Assembly: GCA_046309355.1 (NCBI GenBank) | Contig: JBKCPL010000031.1 | Location: 74,520-138,519 of the forward strand | Source of the DNA: CAYSBE01 sp046309355 | Lineage (GTDB): Bacteria > Bacteroidota > Bacteroidia > UKL13-3 | Length of the DNA: 64,000 nt | Direction of reading: 5' to 3' | Notes under the pieces: generated by a model | Told to the model about the DNA's origin: nothing | The model's database searches: none | The model's input: only the letters and a program-made list of their open reading frames with translations | Part shown: piece by piece, positions 44,606-52,538 of the stretch | Layout: each line of letters opens with the position of its first letter | Position numbering within the stretch: position 1 is the first letter of the stretch | Position numbers and translations under genes: made by a program

Positions 44606-46759
44606 ATGATGAAAAGACTGACTCAACTCTTAGCTGTATTTGCCTTGCTTATTGCTCCCACTGTTCGTGCTCAGCAGTTTATTACGTTGGAAGATATCTG
44701 GAGCAAAGGAACCTTTAGCGCTAAAGGAATAAGCGGTTTCAATTCCATGAGTGATGGCCGGTATTATACGGCTCAGGATGATAATGAAAACATTATTCGA
44801 TATGCATTTGCTACAGGAAAAGCAATTGATACACTCGCTAAAAAATCTGAAATAGGACTATCCCGATTTAGCTATACATTCTCAGCCAATGAACAAATGC
44901 TGCTATTACAAACCAATTTCAAGCAACTATACCGTCATTCCTACTCAGCCGACATTTACCTGTTTGATTTAACATCTAAAAAACTCTTGCAGCCTACCAC
45001 TCGAAAAGTAATGCTGCCCGAAATTTCTCCAAGTGGTAAACATCTGGCCTATGTGTTCGAAAATAACCTGTACATATATGATTTAGCCACAGGAAAGGAA
45101 AAGCAACTCACAACCGATGGAAAACTAAACAGCATTATAAACGGAGCTACCGATTGGGTGTACGAAGAGGAATTCGGGCTTTCGAAAGGATTTTACTGGA
45201 ATGCAGATGGCAGCCGTATTGCCTACTACAGGTTTGATGAAAGTCAGGTAAAGGAATTCAGTATGGCCATGTATGGTGAGCTGTATCCGGAAAACTACAC
45301 CTTTAAATACCCTAAGGCAGGTGAAGCCAATTCTGTCATACAAATCATCACCTATCAACTAAGTACCGATACAAAAACGATGATAGATATAGGTACTGAC
45401 GAAAACATTTACATACCTCGCATATGCTGGTCTCGAAACACAGATGAACTGATGGTAATGCGTATGAATAGGTTGCAAAACAAACTTGAACTGATGCTTA
45501 ACAATCTGAGTAAAAAAACGAGCTCCGTTATTTACACCGAAGAAAATGCGGCATATGTTGAAGTGCCCGAAATTACATTTATGAATGACGGATCAACATT
45601 TATACTGAACAGCGAAAAGGATGGATGGAACCACTTGTACCGATATTCCTTAAACGGTTCGCTTGTGCGTAAACTAACATCGGGAAACTGGGACGTAGAT
45701 AAATTTTATGGAGTGAACGAAAAACGAAAAGAATTTTACATCTGTGCCGGACAACAAAACAGCACCGAGCGCTATGTGTATGCCTTGTCAATGGATGGCA
45801 AACAACAACGAATACTTACTACACGCAAAGGATGGAATTCGGCTACCTTCAACAGCGACTTTTCATATTTCATGCTTGCCCATTCATCCCTGGTTTCACC
45901 TCCTTACTTTGCGCTGTGCACCACTGCCGGCAAAGAAGTGCGTGTACTTGAAGACAACCAATCACTTTCTGATAAATTAAAAAACTACAGCCTATCATCG
46001 GCTGAAATGTCTCCATTTAAAAACGAAAATGGCGATACGCTGAACGGTTTCATCATTAAACCTACGTCATTCAATGCAAACACTAAATATCCGGTATTGA
46101 TGTACGTGTATGGCGGACCGGGACATCAGCTGGCTGTGAATCGCTGGATGGGTGCTTACTACTTCTGGTTTCAGATGCTGGCCGCAAAAGGCTATATAGT
46201 CGTATGTACCGATGGACGCGGAACGGGCTTCAAAGGCGAAAAATTTAAAAAATGTACCTATCTGCAACTTGGTAAATATGAACTAGAAGACCAAATTTAT
46301 GTGGCCCGGCAATTGGGCAAACTACCGTATGTGGATGCAACCCGTATAGGTATGTTTGGCTGGAGCTTTGGCGGATACATGTCAAGCCTGGCCATCACCA
46401 AAGGTGCCGATATATTTAAAACTGCAATTGCAGTGGCTCCGGTTACAAACTGGCGCTATTACGACAATATATATACCGAACGTTTTATGCGTACACCACA
46501 GGAAAACGGCAAAAACTATGACGACAATTCACCTATTCACTTTGTAGATAAAATAAAAGGAAACTACCTAATTATTCATGGAACAGCCGATGATAATGTA
46601 CATTTTCAAAATGCAGTAGAAATGGTGAATGCGATGATCAACAAGGGGGTGAGATTCGACAGCGAGTTTTACCCGAATAAAAACCATGGAATTGGCGGTG
46701 GGAAAACACGCCTGCACCTGTTTGAACGTATGACACGCTACATCACCGAAAAATTGTAA
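44606..46759 (+). CDS. Dipeptidyl peptidase IV (S9B)
   Basis: A 717-residue exported serine exopeptidase that removes X-Pro or X-Ala dipeptides from peptide N-termini. The signal peptide ends TVRAQ. An N-terminal beta-propeller carries the DWVYEEEFG motif with the two substrate-binding Glu. The alpha/beta hydrolase domain has GWSFGGYMS (Ser587), GTADDNVH (Asp662) and NKNHGIGGG (His694), a full triad with spacing as in other DPP-IV enzymes. It likely works in the periplasm in peptide use. Confidence 0.93.
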   Translation: MMKRLTQLLAVFALLIAPTVRAQQFITLEDIWSKGTFSAKGISGFNSMSDGRYYTAQDDNENIIRYAFATGKAIDTLAKKSEIGLSRFSYTFSANEQMLLLQTNFKQLYRHSYSADIYLFDLTSKKLLQPTTRKVMLPEISPSGKHLAYVFENNLYIYDLATGKEKQLTTDGKLNSIINGATDWVYEEEFGLSKGFYWNADGSRIAYYRFDESQVKEFSMAMYGELYPENYTFKYPKAGEANSVIQIITYQLSTDTKTMIDIGTDENIYIPRICWSRNTDELMVMRMNRLQNKLELMLNNLSKKTSSVIYTEENAAYVEVPEITFMNDGSTFILNSEKDGWNHLYRYSLNGSLVRKLTSGNWDVDKFYGVNEKRKEFYICAGQQNSTERYVYALSMDGKQQRILTTRKGWNSATFNSDFSYFMLAHSSLVSPPYFALCTTAGKEVRVLEDNQSLSDKLKNYSLSSAEMSPFKNENGDTLNGFIIKPTSFNANTKYPVLMYVYGGPGHQLAVNRWMGAYYFWFQMLAAKGYIVVCTDGRGTGFKGEKFKKCTYLQLGKYELEDQIYVARQLGKLPYVDATRIGMFGWSFGGYMSSLAITKGADIFKTAIAVAPVTNWRYYDNIYTERFMRTPQENGKNYDDNSPIHFVDKIKGNYLIIHGTADDNVHFQNAVEMVNAMINKGVRFDSEFYPNKNHGIGGGKTRLHLFERMTRYITEKL

Positions 46760-46769
46760 ACGTAAACTT

Positions 46770-47240
46770 CTACTGGGGCTGTGGTCGGTAAAAATCCATA
46801 GTACCCGTTTTTACGTTATTCAGGTTCCACGTGTTAGTCATTACCTTACGTACGCCATCCACATTTTGTTCGGCAATCACAATTTCACCTTGCGGTTTAA
46901 CCTCGTATACCACCGCTGTATGCTTAAGCATTTTCCATCGCATTATCTCTTTCTCGGTTTTCTTTTCCATTGTTACATGGCTAAGCTGTATGATATCGCC
47001 TGGTAAAATCTGAGCCGCTTTACAGGAGTATTTCTTTCCAAAACCGTAAGGGGCATCCCATTTAGCACCTGCGTAATCAAGCGCTTCTGCAGCCAGATCC
47101 CAGCACTCCCCTCGACCTACCTGCTTACCCATTACTGAATTTACATATTCAATAACTTTGGTATTTACGGCAGGCAATTCATTCTTAACCGAGGTTTTAA
47201 AACTTAGAAAAATGGCAGCTAGCAGAATAAGTTGTTTCAT
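46770..47240 (-). CDS. Exported CHAP/NlpC-like domain protein
   Basis: A 156-residue protein with a short hydrophobic N-terminus (likely signal peptide). The pattern GRGECWDLAAEAL, then KHTAVVYEV and VIAEQNVDG, gives Cys, His and a polar residue in the order and spacing of a CHAP/NlpC-P60 papain-like amidase. Such enzymes cut peptidoglycan or related amides. The match rests on three short motifs, so the family call is tentative. It lies 11 bases downstream of the cytochrome/copper protein gene and may be co-transcribed with it. Confidence 0.5.
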   Translation of the reverse strand: MKQLILLAAIFLSFKTSVKNELPAVNTKVIEYVNSVMGKQVGRGECWDLAAEALDYAGAKWDAPYGFGKKYSCKAAQILPGDIIQLSHVTMEKKTEKEIMRWKMLKHTAVVYEVKPQGEIVIAEQNVDGVRKVMTNTWNLNNVKTGTMDFYRPQPQ

Positions 47241-47251
47241 GCTATTGAAAG

Positions 47252-48610
47252 TTATTTTGGTTGTTGAATTTCCTGACTAATATTCTCGTCACCCTGCTGA
47301 TAAGGCACATACGTAATGATTAATTGAAACATTTCATCTGTTGTTTTCATACTCCCTTCACGTTCCCGAATTTCTCGAGGCGGTTGAAACGGATTATTGG
47401 GATTTTCAGCTGTGTTGTCGTACACACCCTCCACGTAAATGGTAGTGCCACGCGGAAGTTTCAATAAGTTTTTAAACTGATAGAAATACTGCCAGCGAAA
47501 ATCCCAGCGAGGTATACGTATTAGTGGAATGGTATCGCCATTAGGTTTCACTGCATAAGCAAGGTATGATTTGCCTATAAGGTGCATATGTGGCACAATG
47601 CTGATAAGTGAAATATCTTCTGGTATGGTAGCCTGTATTCGAAATGTTTTTACCTCGCCAGCAGGAACAATAAGAGCCGGTACAACAGGTGCAATTCCCA
47701 ACGTACCAAGCTGAAATTCTTTCACAGGTCGCTTAGGAGGGTGAGAAGTAAAGTATATTTTAAAATAGGAACTGTCTTTGGCATCAACCGGTGTGGGGCC
47801 GTAGTGCAAATCATTTAGGTAAAAAGCATTCTTTTTACCGATTCTATAACCTCCAATTTCAGACGGATAAAAACTGAACAATGAGCCCGGTAAATAATTA
47901 CTTACGCTGGGCGACATGGTCGGATAGCTGCCATCATCGTGCAACAGGTTTAACTGACGGTGCACGCCTTGCAAATCGGTTTTATTTTGATTTATCCAGT
48001 ACTTTCCGTCAAATACATTCTTTTTCTTTCCGGTGTCAAACGTTATCAGGTGTGTATTGACGTGATGTACCAGTTTCTTATTTCCGGGTACAAATTCAAT
48101 AGCACGAATACATGTATCGGCTGGTAATTCAAACGGTATTTTCATAACCAGAAACAAGTCTTCATTGTTTCCGGGAATGGGCACATCGGGTACTTTCACA
48201 ATCATATCCGGTTCACCAAATACCTTCCTTTTTTTTACATCAGCTGCTGTGTATCGAATAGTTGAATCGCCCACGGGCATACCCGCATCAATCCATGTAT
48301 TGATAGTTTCAAGCTCAGTATCGGTTAATACCAACTCATTGGCAAAATGAGAATACGAAGCATCAGCAGGCCACGGAGGCATGATACGTTCATTGACTAG
48401 ATACCGAATAAGTTTGGCTCTGCCGGTTACATCTTCATAATTTAACAAACTGAAGGGGCCCGCCTCTCCTTCTAAGTGGCATTGGGCACACTTATTATGA
48501 ATAATAGGAGCAATATCGTCCGTAAATACCGGTGCGTGATGGACAGGCGCAATACTGCACGCTAGCATACACAAGCATACTATGGCTATAAAAATTATTC
48601 TATAAAACAT
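47252..48610 (-). CDS. Cytochrome c / copper type II monooxygenase-like lipoprotein
   Basis: A 452-residue lipoprotein (signal ending MLACS). Residues about 25-110 are a cytochrome c domain with CAQCH and a distal MPPWP. The rest resembles copper type II ascorbate-dependent monooxygenases: LVHHVNTHL supplies the His-His copper motif and VPHMHLIGKSY a His-x-His motif. In PHM/DBH-like enzymes these bind the two coppers. The gene overlaps the redoxin gene by 16 bases, so the two are coupled. It may be a haem-fed copper monooxygenase; substrate unknown. Confidence 0.72.
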   Translation of the reverse strand: MFYRIIFIAIVCLCMLACSIAPVHHAPVFTDDIAPIIHNKCAQCHLEGEAGPFSLLNYEDVTGRAKLIRYLVNERIMPPWPADASYSHFANELVLTDTELETINTWIDAGMPVGDSTIRYTAADVKKRKVFGEPDMIVKVPDVPIPGNNEDLFLVMKIPFELPADTCIRAIEFVPGNKKLVHHVNTHLITFDTGKKKNVFDGKYWINQNKTDLQGVHRQLNLLHDDGSYPTMSPSVSNYLPGSLFSFYPSEIGGYRIGKKNAFYLNDLHYGPTPVDAKDSSYFKIYFTSHPPKRPVKEFQLGTLGIAPVVPALIVPAGEVKTFRIQATIPEDISLISIVPHMHLIGKSYLAYAVKPNGDTIPLIRIPRWDFRWQYFYQFKNLLKLPRGTTIYVEGVYDNTAENPNNPFQPPREIREREGSMKTTDEMFQLIITYVPYQQGDENISQEIQQPK

Positions 48611-49137
48611 CCCACTGCTTTTGTTTTGGAAACGGGAACAGGCTTGCCTGCCACATATGCATCCAGCGCGTTTCGTAAATCATGTTCAGTAACTATTGTT
48701 CGCTTTCGGCCGGGTGCATATGCCCAGTTATCAATGCGGCCTGCATAAACCAATCCTTTATCGGGTACAAATAAAAATGCTTCAGGAGTGATTGTCGCTT
48801 TAAAATATCTGGTCAGCTTCTTGTTTTCATCTATAAATACTGAAAATTTAACCTTGTAGGTACGTGCGAAATCTGCTACTTGCTTGCTTGTGTATGCTTT
48901 ACCGGGTACAATTGCCACCAGGGCTATTTGCTTAGATGCATAGGTTTGATGAAACTCATTGAGGGTTTTGGTATAATTCTGACAGAGCGGACACTCAGGT
49001 GAAATAAAAACATACACTGCTGTCTGCTTTTTAAGGTCTAAGTAAAAGGTAGTACCATTAGTGTTTTTAACTGCAAAGCGCTGTGCATGCACAAAGGCAA
49101 AACACCCTATCAGTAAAAGACAAAGTACATAACGCAT
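48595..49137 (-). CDS. Redoxin-domain protein (AhpC/TSA-like)
   Basis: A 180-residue exported protein (signal cut after AFVHAQ) with a thioredoxin fold. FISPECPLCQNY holds a CPLC pair in the active-site position, and the ITPEAFLF cis-Pro loop and GRIDNWAY segment are typical of the redoxin group paired with cytochrome/monooxygenase genes. It would supply or remove electrons or disulfides for the overlapping downstream protein. The end of the protein has an extra Cys (GCFIE). Confidence 0.8.
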   Translation of the reverse strand: MRYVLCLLLIGCFAFVHAQRFAVKNTNGTTFYLDLKKQTAVYVFISPECPLCQNYTKTLNEFHQTYASKQIALVAIVPGKAYTSKQVADFARTYKVKFSVFIDENKKLTRYFKATITPEAFLFVPDKGLVYAGRIDNWAYAPGRKRTIVTEHDLRNALDAYVAGKPVPVSKTKAVGCFIE

Positions 49138-49155
49138 GAGGCAAAAATAGTATAA

Positions 49156-50913
49156 TCACCCTATCATTTCATAGGTTTCTTGGGGTACTTCTTTCATATC
49201 CATGACCAAAAACCCATCTAACGAATGGTTAAACTTAGGGTCAATATTGAAGGCTATAATTTTCGCGTTTTGCTTCAGGTATTTTTTCAGCAATACCGGC
49301 ACTTTATTGTGTGTCGTTTCAATATCGGAAATCATACTATCCAGCATTTTCATATCATCTGTAGTGTGATTAAGCAACTCTTTGCCTTCGCCTTTGTGCT
49401 GGTAGTGATACTTTTTCCGCGGTTTCACATGAGCAGAAAGTTTGTTGTCGAAATGATACTTTTTGATGTAATCTACCAGCAGATCTTTGCTCAACGATGA
49501 AAAGCTATTGCTTATGCTTACCGGCCCAATCAAATACCTGTATCGGTAATCGGTTTGTTTTAAAAACTCATTGATTCCTTTCCAGAGCAGCATTAGGCTT
49601 AATGGTTTACGCTGATATTCCTTTACTACAAACGACCGTCCCAATTCCATCGATTGCTTGAGTATGTCGTTAAATGGTTTAGCTATTTTAAATAACTCAT
49701 TCAGGTAAAATCCTTTCTTTTTGTATCGCCTGAACAACACATCCCCAAGTCCTATGCGGTAAGCACCTACAATTTTTTTAGCCGCTGAATCCCATATAAA
49801 CAAATGCTTGTAGTGCACATCAAATTCATCCGAATCAAAACTGTGGTTGGTGCCCTCTCCTACTTCACGAAACGTAATTTCACGCAATCGGGTAATCTCT
49901 TTTAAGATATTGGGGATAAAACGTGCACCTGAAATATATACTTCAAATTGCTCTTGCACGAATAATAGGTGTTTTCTGCCTTTCACTCGTACAATGTCTT
50001 CCTCCAGCAATGCTGTGCTTACAGCTTCAATAATGGGCTGAGGTTGCTCCAATACCGGACGAATTCGGAATTTAAAATGCTCGGTTACATCAAGCGATGA
50101 ACCCAGCGAGTAGGTTTTAGCTCTTAAAAATCGCAACAAACTTTCGGGATCGGTAAATTCTTGTACCGTTTTAATAGAAACCGGTTTACCAATTCGAACC
50201 TGAATAGGTTCTTTCTGCTTTTTGAATAGCTCAGAGGGCAGTTTTGCAGTACGCAATACCGGGTGAACAAGTCCAAGCAAATTAAATATTAGGCTGTTGT
50301 TGCCTGAAAAATAAAGAGGCACAACTTTTACCCCAGCTTTCATAATCATTTTTCCTACCACCGGATTCCACTCTTTATCTCGTATGGTAAAATTATTCAG
50401 CCTGAGCGATGAAACTTCGCCAGCTGGGAAAAGGCCTATAGGATGCCCTTCATCAACAAGTCTCATGGCTTTCTTTATTCCGGATACATTCATCGACTTT
50501 TTATCGGATTTATCGAACGGATTAACAAGAACAAAGTGATTGCTGATTGGAGTTATTTGCTGCAATAGATAATTGGCCATTATTTTAAAATCGGGACGCT
50601 TGCGGGCAATCAGCGATAACATAATTAATCCGTCAATGCCCCCGTAAGGGTGATTAGCTACCACAATGAAGGGCTCATTCGCAGGAATGTTCCGAAAGTC
50701 TTCGTCATCTAGTTCATATCGTATATTCAGCTTTTCCAAAATTTTATCTACAAAATCCATTCCTTCATACAGATGGGCTGTTTGGTAAACCTTATTTACC
50801 TCCTTCAACTTCAGCAACTTCATCAGTATAGGTGCCAGCTTATTAATTTTATACTGCTCCAGTTTCAGGTCCTGTGCCAGTTTATTTTCCGATATAAGTT
50901 CTTTGTCTGCCAT
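49156..50913 (-). CDS. Two-domain acyltransferase, OlsF-like (PlsC-type plus GNAT/OlsB-type)
   Basis: A 585-residue fusion. The N-terminal half is a lysophospholipid acyltransferase domain with VANHPYGGIDGLI (a His-x5-Asp variant) and GLFPAGEVS. The C-terminal half (about residues 295-560) resembles the OlsB/hemolysin-like acyl-ACP N-acyltransferase, with FDVHYKHLFIWD and IVGAYRIGLGDV. This arrangement matches OlsF, the bifunctional ornithine-lipid synthase described in Serratia and Flavobacterium, so it may make aminoacyl lipids in one protein. The amino acid used cannot be told. Start taken at ATG 50913; a GTG at 50925 is possible. Confidence 0.78.
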   Translation of the reverse strand: MADKELISENKLAQDLKLEQYKINKLAPILMKLLKLKEVNKVYQTAHLYEGMDFVDKILEKLNIRYELDDEDFRNIPANEPFIVVANHPYGGIDGLIMLSLIARKRPDFKIMANYLLQQITPISNHFVLVNPFDKSDKKSMNVSGIKKAMRLVDEGHPIGLFPAGEVSSLRLNNFTIRDKEWNPVVGKMIMKAGVKVVPLYFSGNNSLIFNLLGLVHPVLRTAKLPSELFKKQKEPIQVRIGKPVSIKTVQEFTDPESLLRFLRAKTYSLGSSLDVTEHFKFRIRPVLEQPQPIIEAVSTALLEEDIVRVKGRKHLLFVQEQFEVYISGARFIPNILKEITRLREITFREVGEGTNHSFDSDEFDVHYKHLFIWDSAAKKIVGAYRIGLGDVLFRRYKKKGFYLNELFKIAKPFNDILKQSMELGRSFVVKEYQRKPLSLMLLWKGINEFLKQTDYRYRYLIGPVSISNSFSSLSKDLLVDYIKKYHFDNKLSAHVKPRKKYHYQHKGEGKELLNHTTDDMKMLDSMISDIETTHNKVPVLLKKYLKQNAKIIAFNIDPKFNHSLDGFLVMDMKEVPQETYEMIG

Positions 50914-51107
50914 AAATAACCTCACGAAGGTGTTCGTAACACGTTAAGTGAACCTTAAGCATACATTAAGTTAGCATGAAATAATAGGTGAAGTAGGTAG
51001 TATATATTACTTGCTTAGTAGGTGTATCGGGTCATTTGCATGCAGCGTTAATTCAGCATGTTCGATTCGTGCAAGGCTTGTATTTCTCATTTCCTATGAA
51101 ATTCCAC

Positions 51108-51115
51108 TACATTTG
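51108..51115 (+). promoter_or_regulatory. -7 element directly before the DUF58 gene
   Basis: TACATTTG ends 5 bases before the ATG at 51121, so transcription would start at or next to the start codon. No -33 box is seen at 18-20 bases upstream. Confidence 0.4.
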
Positions 51116-51120
51116 ATGCC

Positions 51121-52026
51121 ATGCCCGAATTGAGCGAAGACCTATTGCTGCAAACTCCTTTGGAGCTGCTGGCCACGCAAGTGGTAGAAGGCTTTATAAC
51201 GGGTATGCATAAAAGCCCGTTTCACGGATTTTCGGTCGAATTTGCCGAACACCGCTTGTACAACACCGGAGAATCAACCCGGCATATTGACTGGAAATTA
51301 TTTGGACGAACAGATAAGCTGTTTGTAAAACGGTACGAAGAGGAAACCAATCTGCGTTGTCAAATTATTATTGACAATTCAGGTTCGATGTACTATCCCG
51401 AAAAGGGGCTAAACAAAATCCGATTTTCGGTATATGCCGCTGCATCCATCATTCACCTGCTGAAGAAACAACGCGATGCCTCGGGACTGAGTATTATCAA
51501 TAACGATATAGCCTTTCACGTACAACCTAAGCTGCAAAGTGCGCATCAGAAGCTGATGATGCATGAACTTGAAAAGTTGCTGAAAAAGCCAGAAAGTCCC
51601 CGGCAAAGTCTTATTGTGAATGCCCTACATAAATTGGCTGAACGTATACACCGAAGGTCGCTGGTAGTATTATTCAGCGACATGTTCGACTCCGCAGCCA
51701 ATATGGATAAACTGTTTGAGGCTTTACAACATCTTAAATTCAACAAGCACGAGGTTATTCTTTTCCATGTAACCGATAAGCGAACCGAGATGGAATTTGA
51801 CTTCCAAAACAGACCCTATATTTTCATTGACAGCGAAACCAACGAGAAGGTAAAACTATTTCCATCGCAGATAAAGGAAAAGTACCAGAGCGAGCTTAGC
51901 CGGTTTAATCACGAATTGAAATTGAAATGTGCCCAGTTTAAAATCGATTTATTCGAAGCATCTGTAAGCAATGACTTCAATCAGCTGCTTACTGCATTTT
52001 TAGTCAAGCGAGCGAAGATGTACTGA
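51121..52026 (+). CDS. DUF58 domain protein
   Basis: A 301-residue cytosolic protein. The DUF58 signature EHRLYNTGESTRHIDWK followed by GRTDKLFVKRYEEE is present, and the body is a von Willebrand A-like fold with a MIDAS-type start (IIDNSGSMYY). DUF58 proteins usually work beside a MoxR AAA+ ATPase, but none lies here. Length is normal for the family. Role unknown; the 208-base divergent gap with the acyltransferase gene holds no other gene. Confidence 0.88.
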   Translation: MPELSEDLLLQTPLELLATQVVEGFITGMHKSPFHGFSVEFAEHRLYNTGESTRHIDWKLFGRTDKLFVKRYEEETNLRCQIIIDNSGSMYYPEKGLNKIRFSVYAAASIIHLLKKQRDASGLSIINNDIAFHVQPKLQSAHQKLMMHELEKLLKKPESPRQSLIVNALHKLAERIHRRSLVVLFSDMFDSAANMDKLFEALQHLKFNKHEVILFHVTDKRTEMEFDFQNRPYIFIDSETNEKVKLFPSQIKEKYQSELSRFNHELKLKCAQFKIDLFEASVSNDFNQLLTAFLVKRAKMY

Positions 52027-52034
52027 GAGACTAA

Positions 52035-52505
52035 CTAATCATTGTGATAAGGCTCCCCTCTGATGATGGTAAATGCCCTGTATAACTGCTCCAGAAAAAT
52101 TAGCCGAATAAGCTGATGCGAAAACGTCATAGCTGATAGTGAAAGTTTGTTATTGGCACGGGCATATACCTCATCACTAAATCCAAATGCTCCACCAATT
52201 ACAAATGATATTGATGCATGATGCAGTTGTGTTTTCTCGATTAATGCAGCGAACTTTCGTGAGTTATACGATTGCCCTTCTTCATCCAGTAGAAACACAT
52301 ACTCAGTATGCTGGAATTGTTTCAAGAGCAACTCCCCTTCCATTTTCTTAACCACTGATGGCTCTGCACTGCGGTACTTAGCTGGCAGCTCCAGCACAAC
52401 TTGCTCAAACTTACAGTAATGTTTGAGGCGGCTTTCAAAAAGCGTTACCCCATCCTGTACAAAACTGAAGTGCGTTTTACCAATTTGAATGAGTTTAATT
52501 TTCAT
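52035..52505 (-). CDS. rlmH: 23S rRNA (pseudouridine1915-N3)-methyltransferase
   Basis: RlmH methylates pseudouridine 1915 in helix 69 of 23S rRNA. The 156-residue SPOUT protein has the knot region LLDEEGQSYNSRKFA, FVIGGAFGFSDEV and the very conserved C-terminus with SHQLIRLIFLEQLYRAFTI and EPYHN. The terminator of clpC lies directly upstream, so it needs its own promoter or read-through. Confidence 0.97.
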   Translation of the reverse strand: MKIKLIQIGKTHFSFVQDGVTLFESRLKHYCKFEQVVLELPAKYRSAEPSVVKKMEGELLLKQFQHTEYVFLLDEEGQSYNSRKFAALIEKTQLHHASISFVIGGAFGFSDEVYARANNKLSLSAMTFSHQLIRLIFLEQLYRAFTIIRGEPYHND

Positions 52506-52510
52506 ACAAT

Positions 52511-52535
52511 AAAAAAAGCGGGCAGTGCCCGCTTT
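52511..52535 (-). terminator. Rho-independent terminator after clpC
   Basis: AAAGCGGGC and GCCCGCTTT form a 9-base-pair stem with a three-base loop; on the minus strand it runs into seven T. Confidence 0.85.
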
Positions 52536-52538
52536 GTG

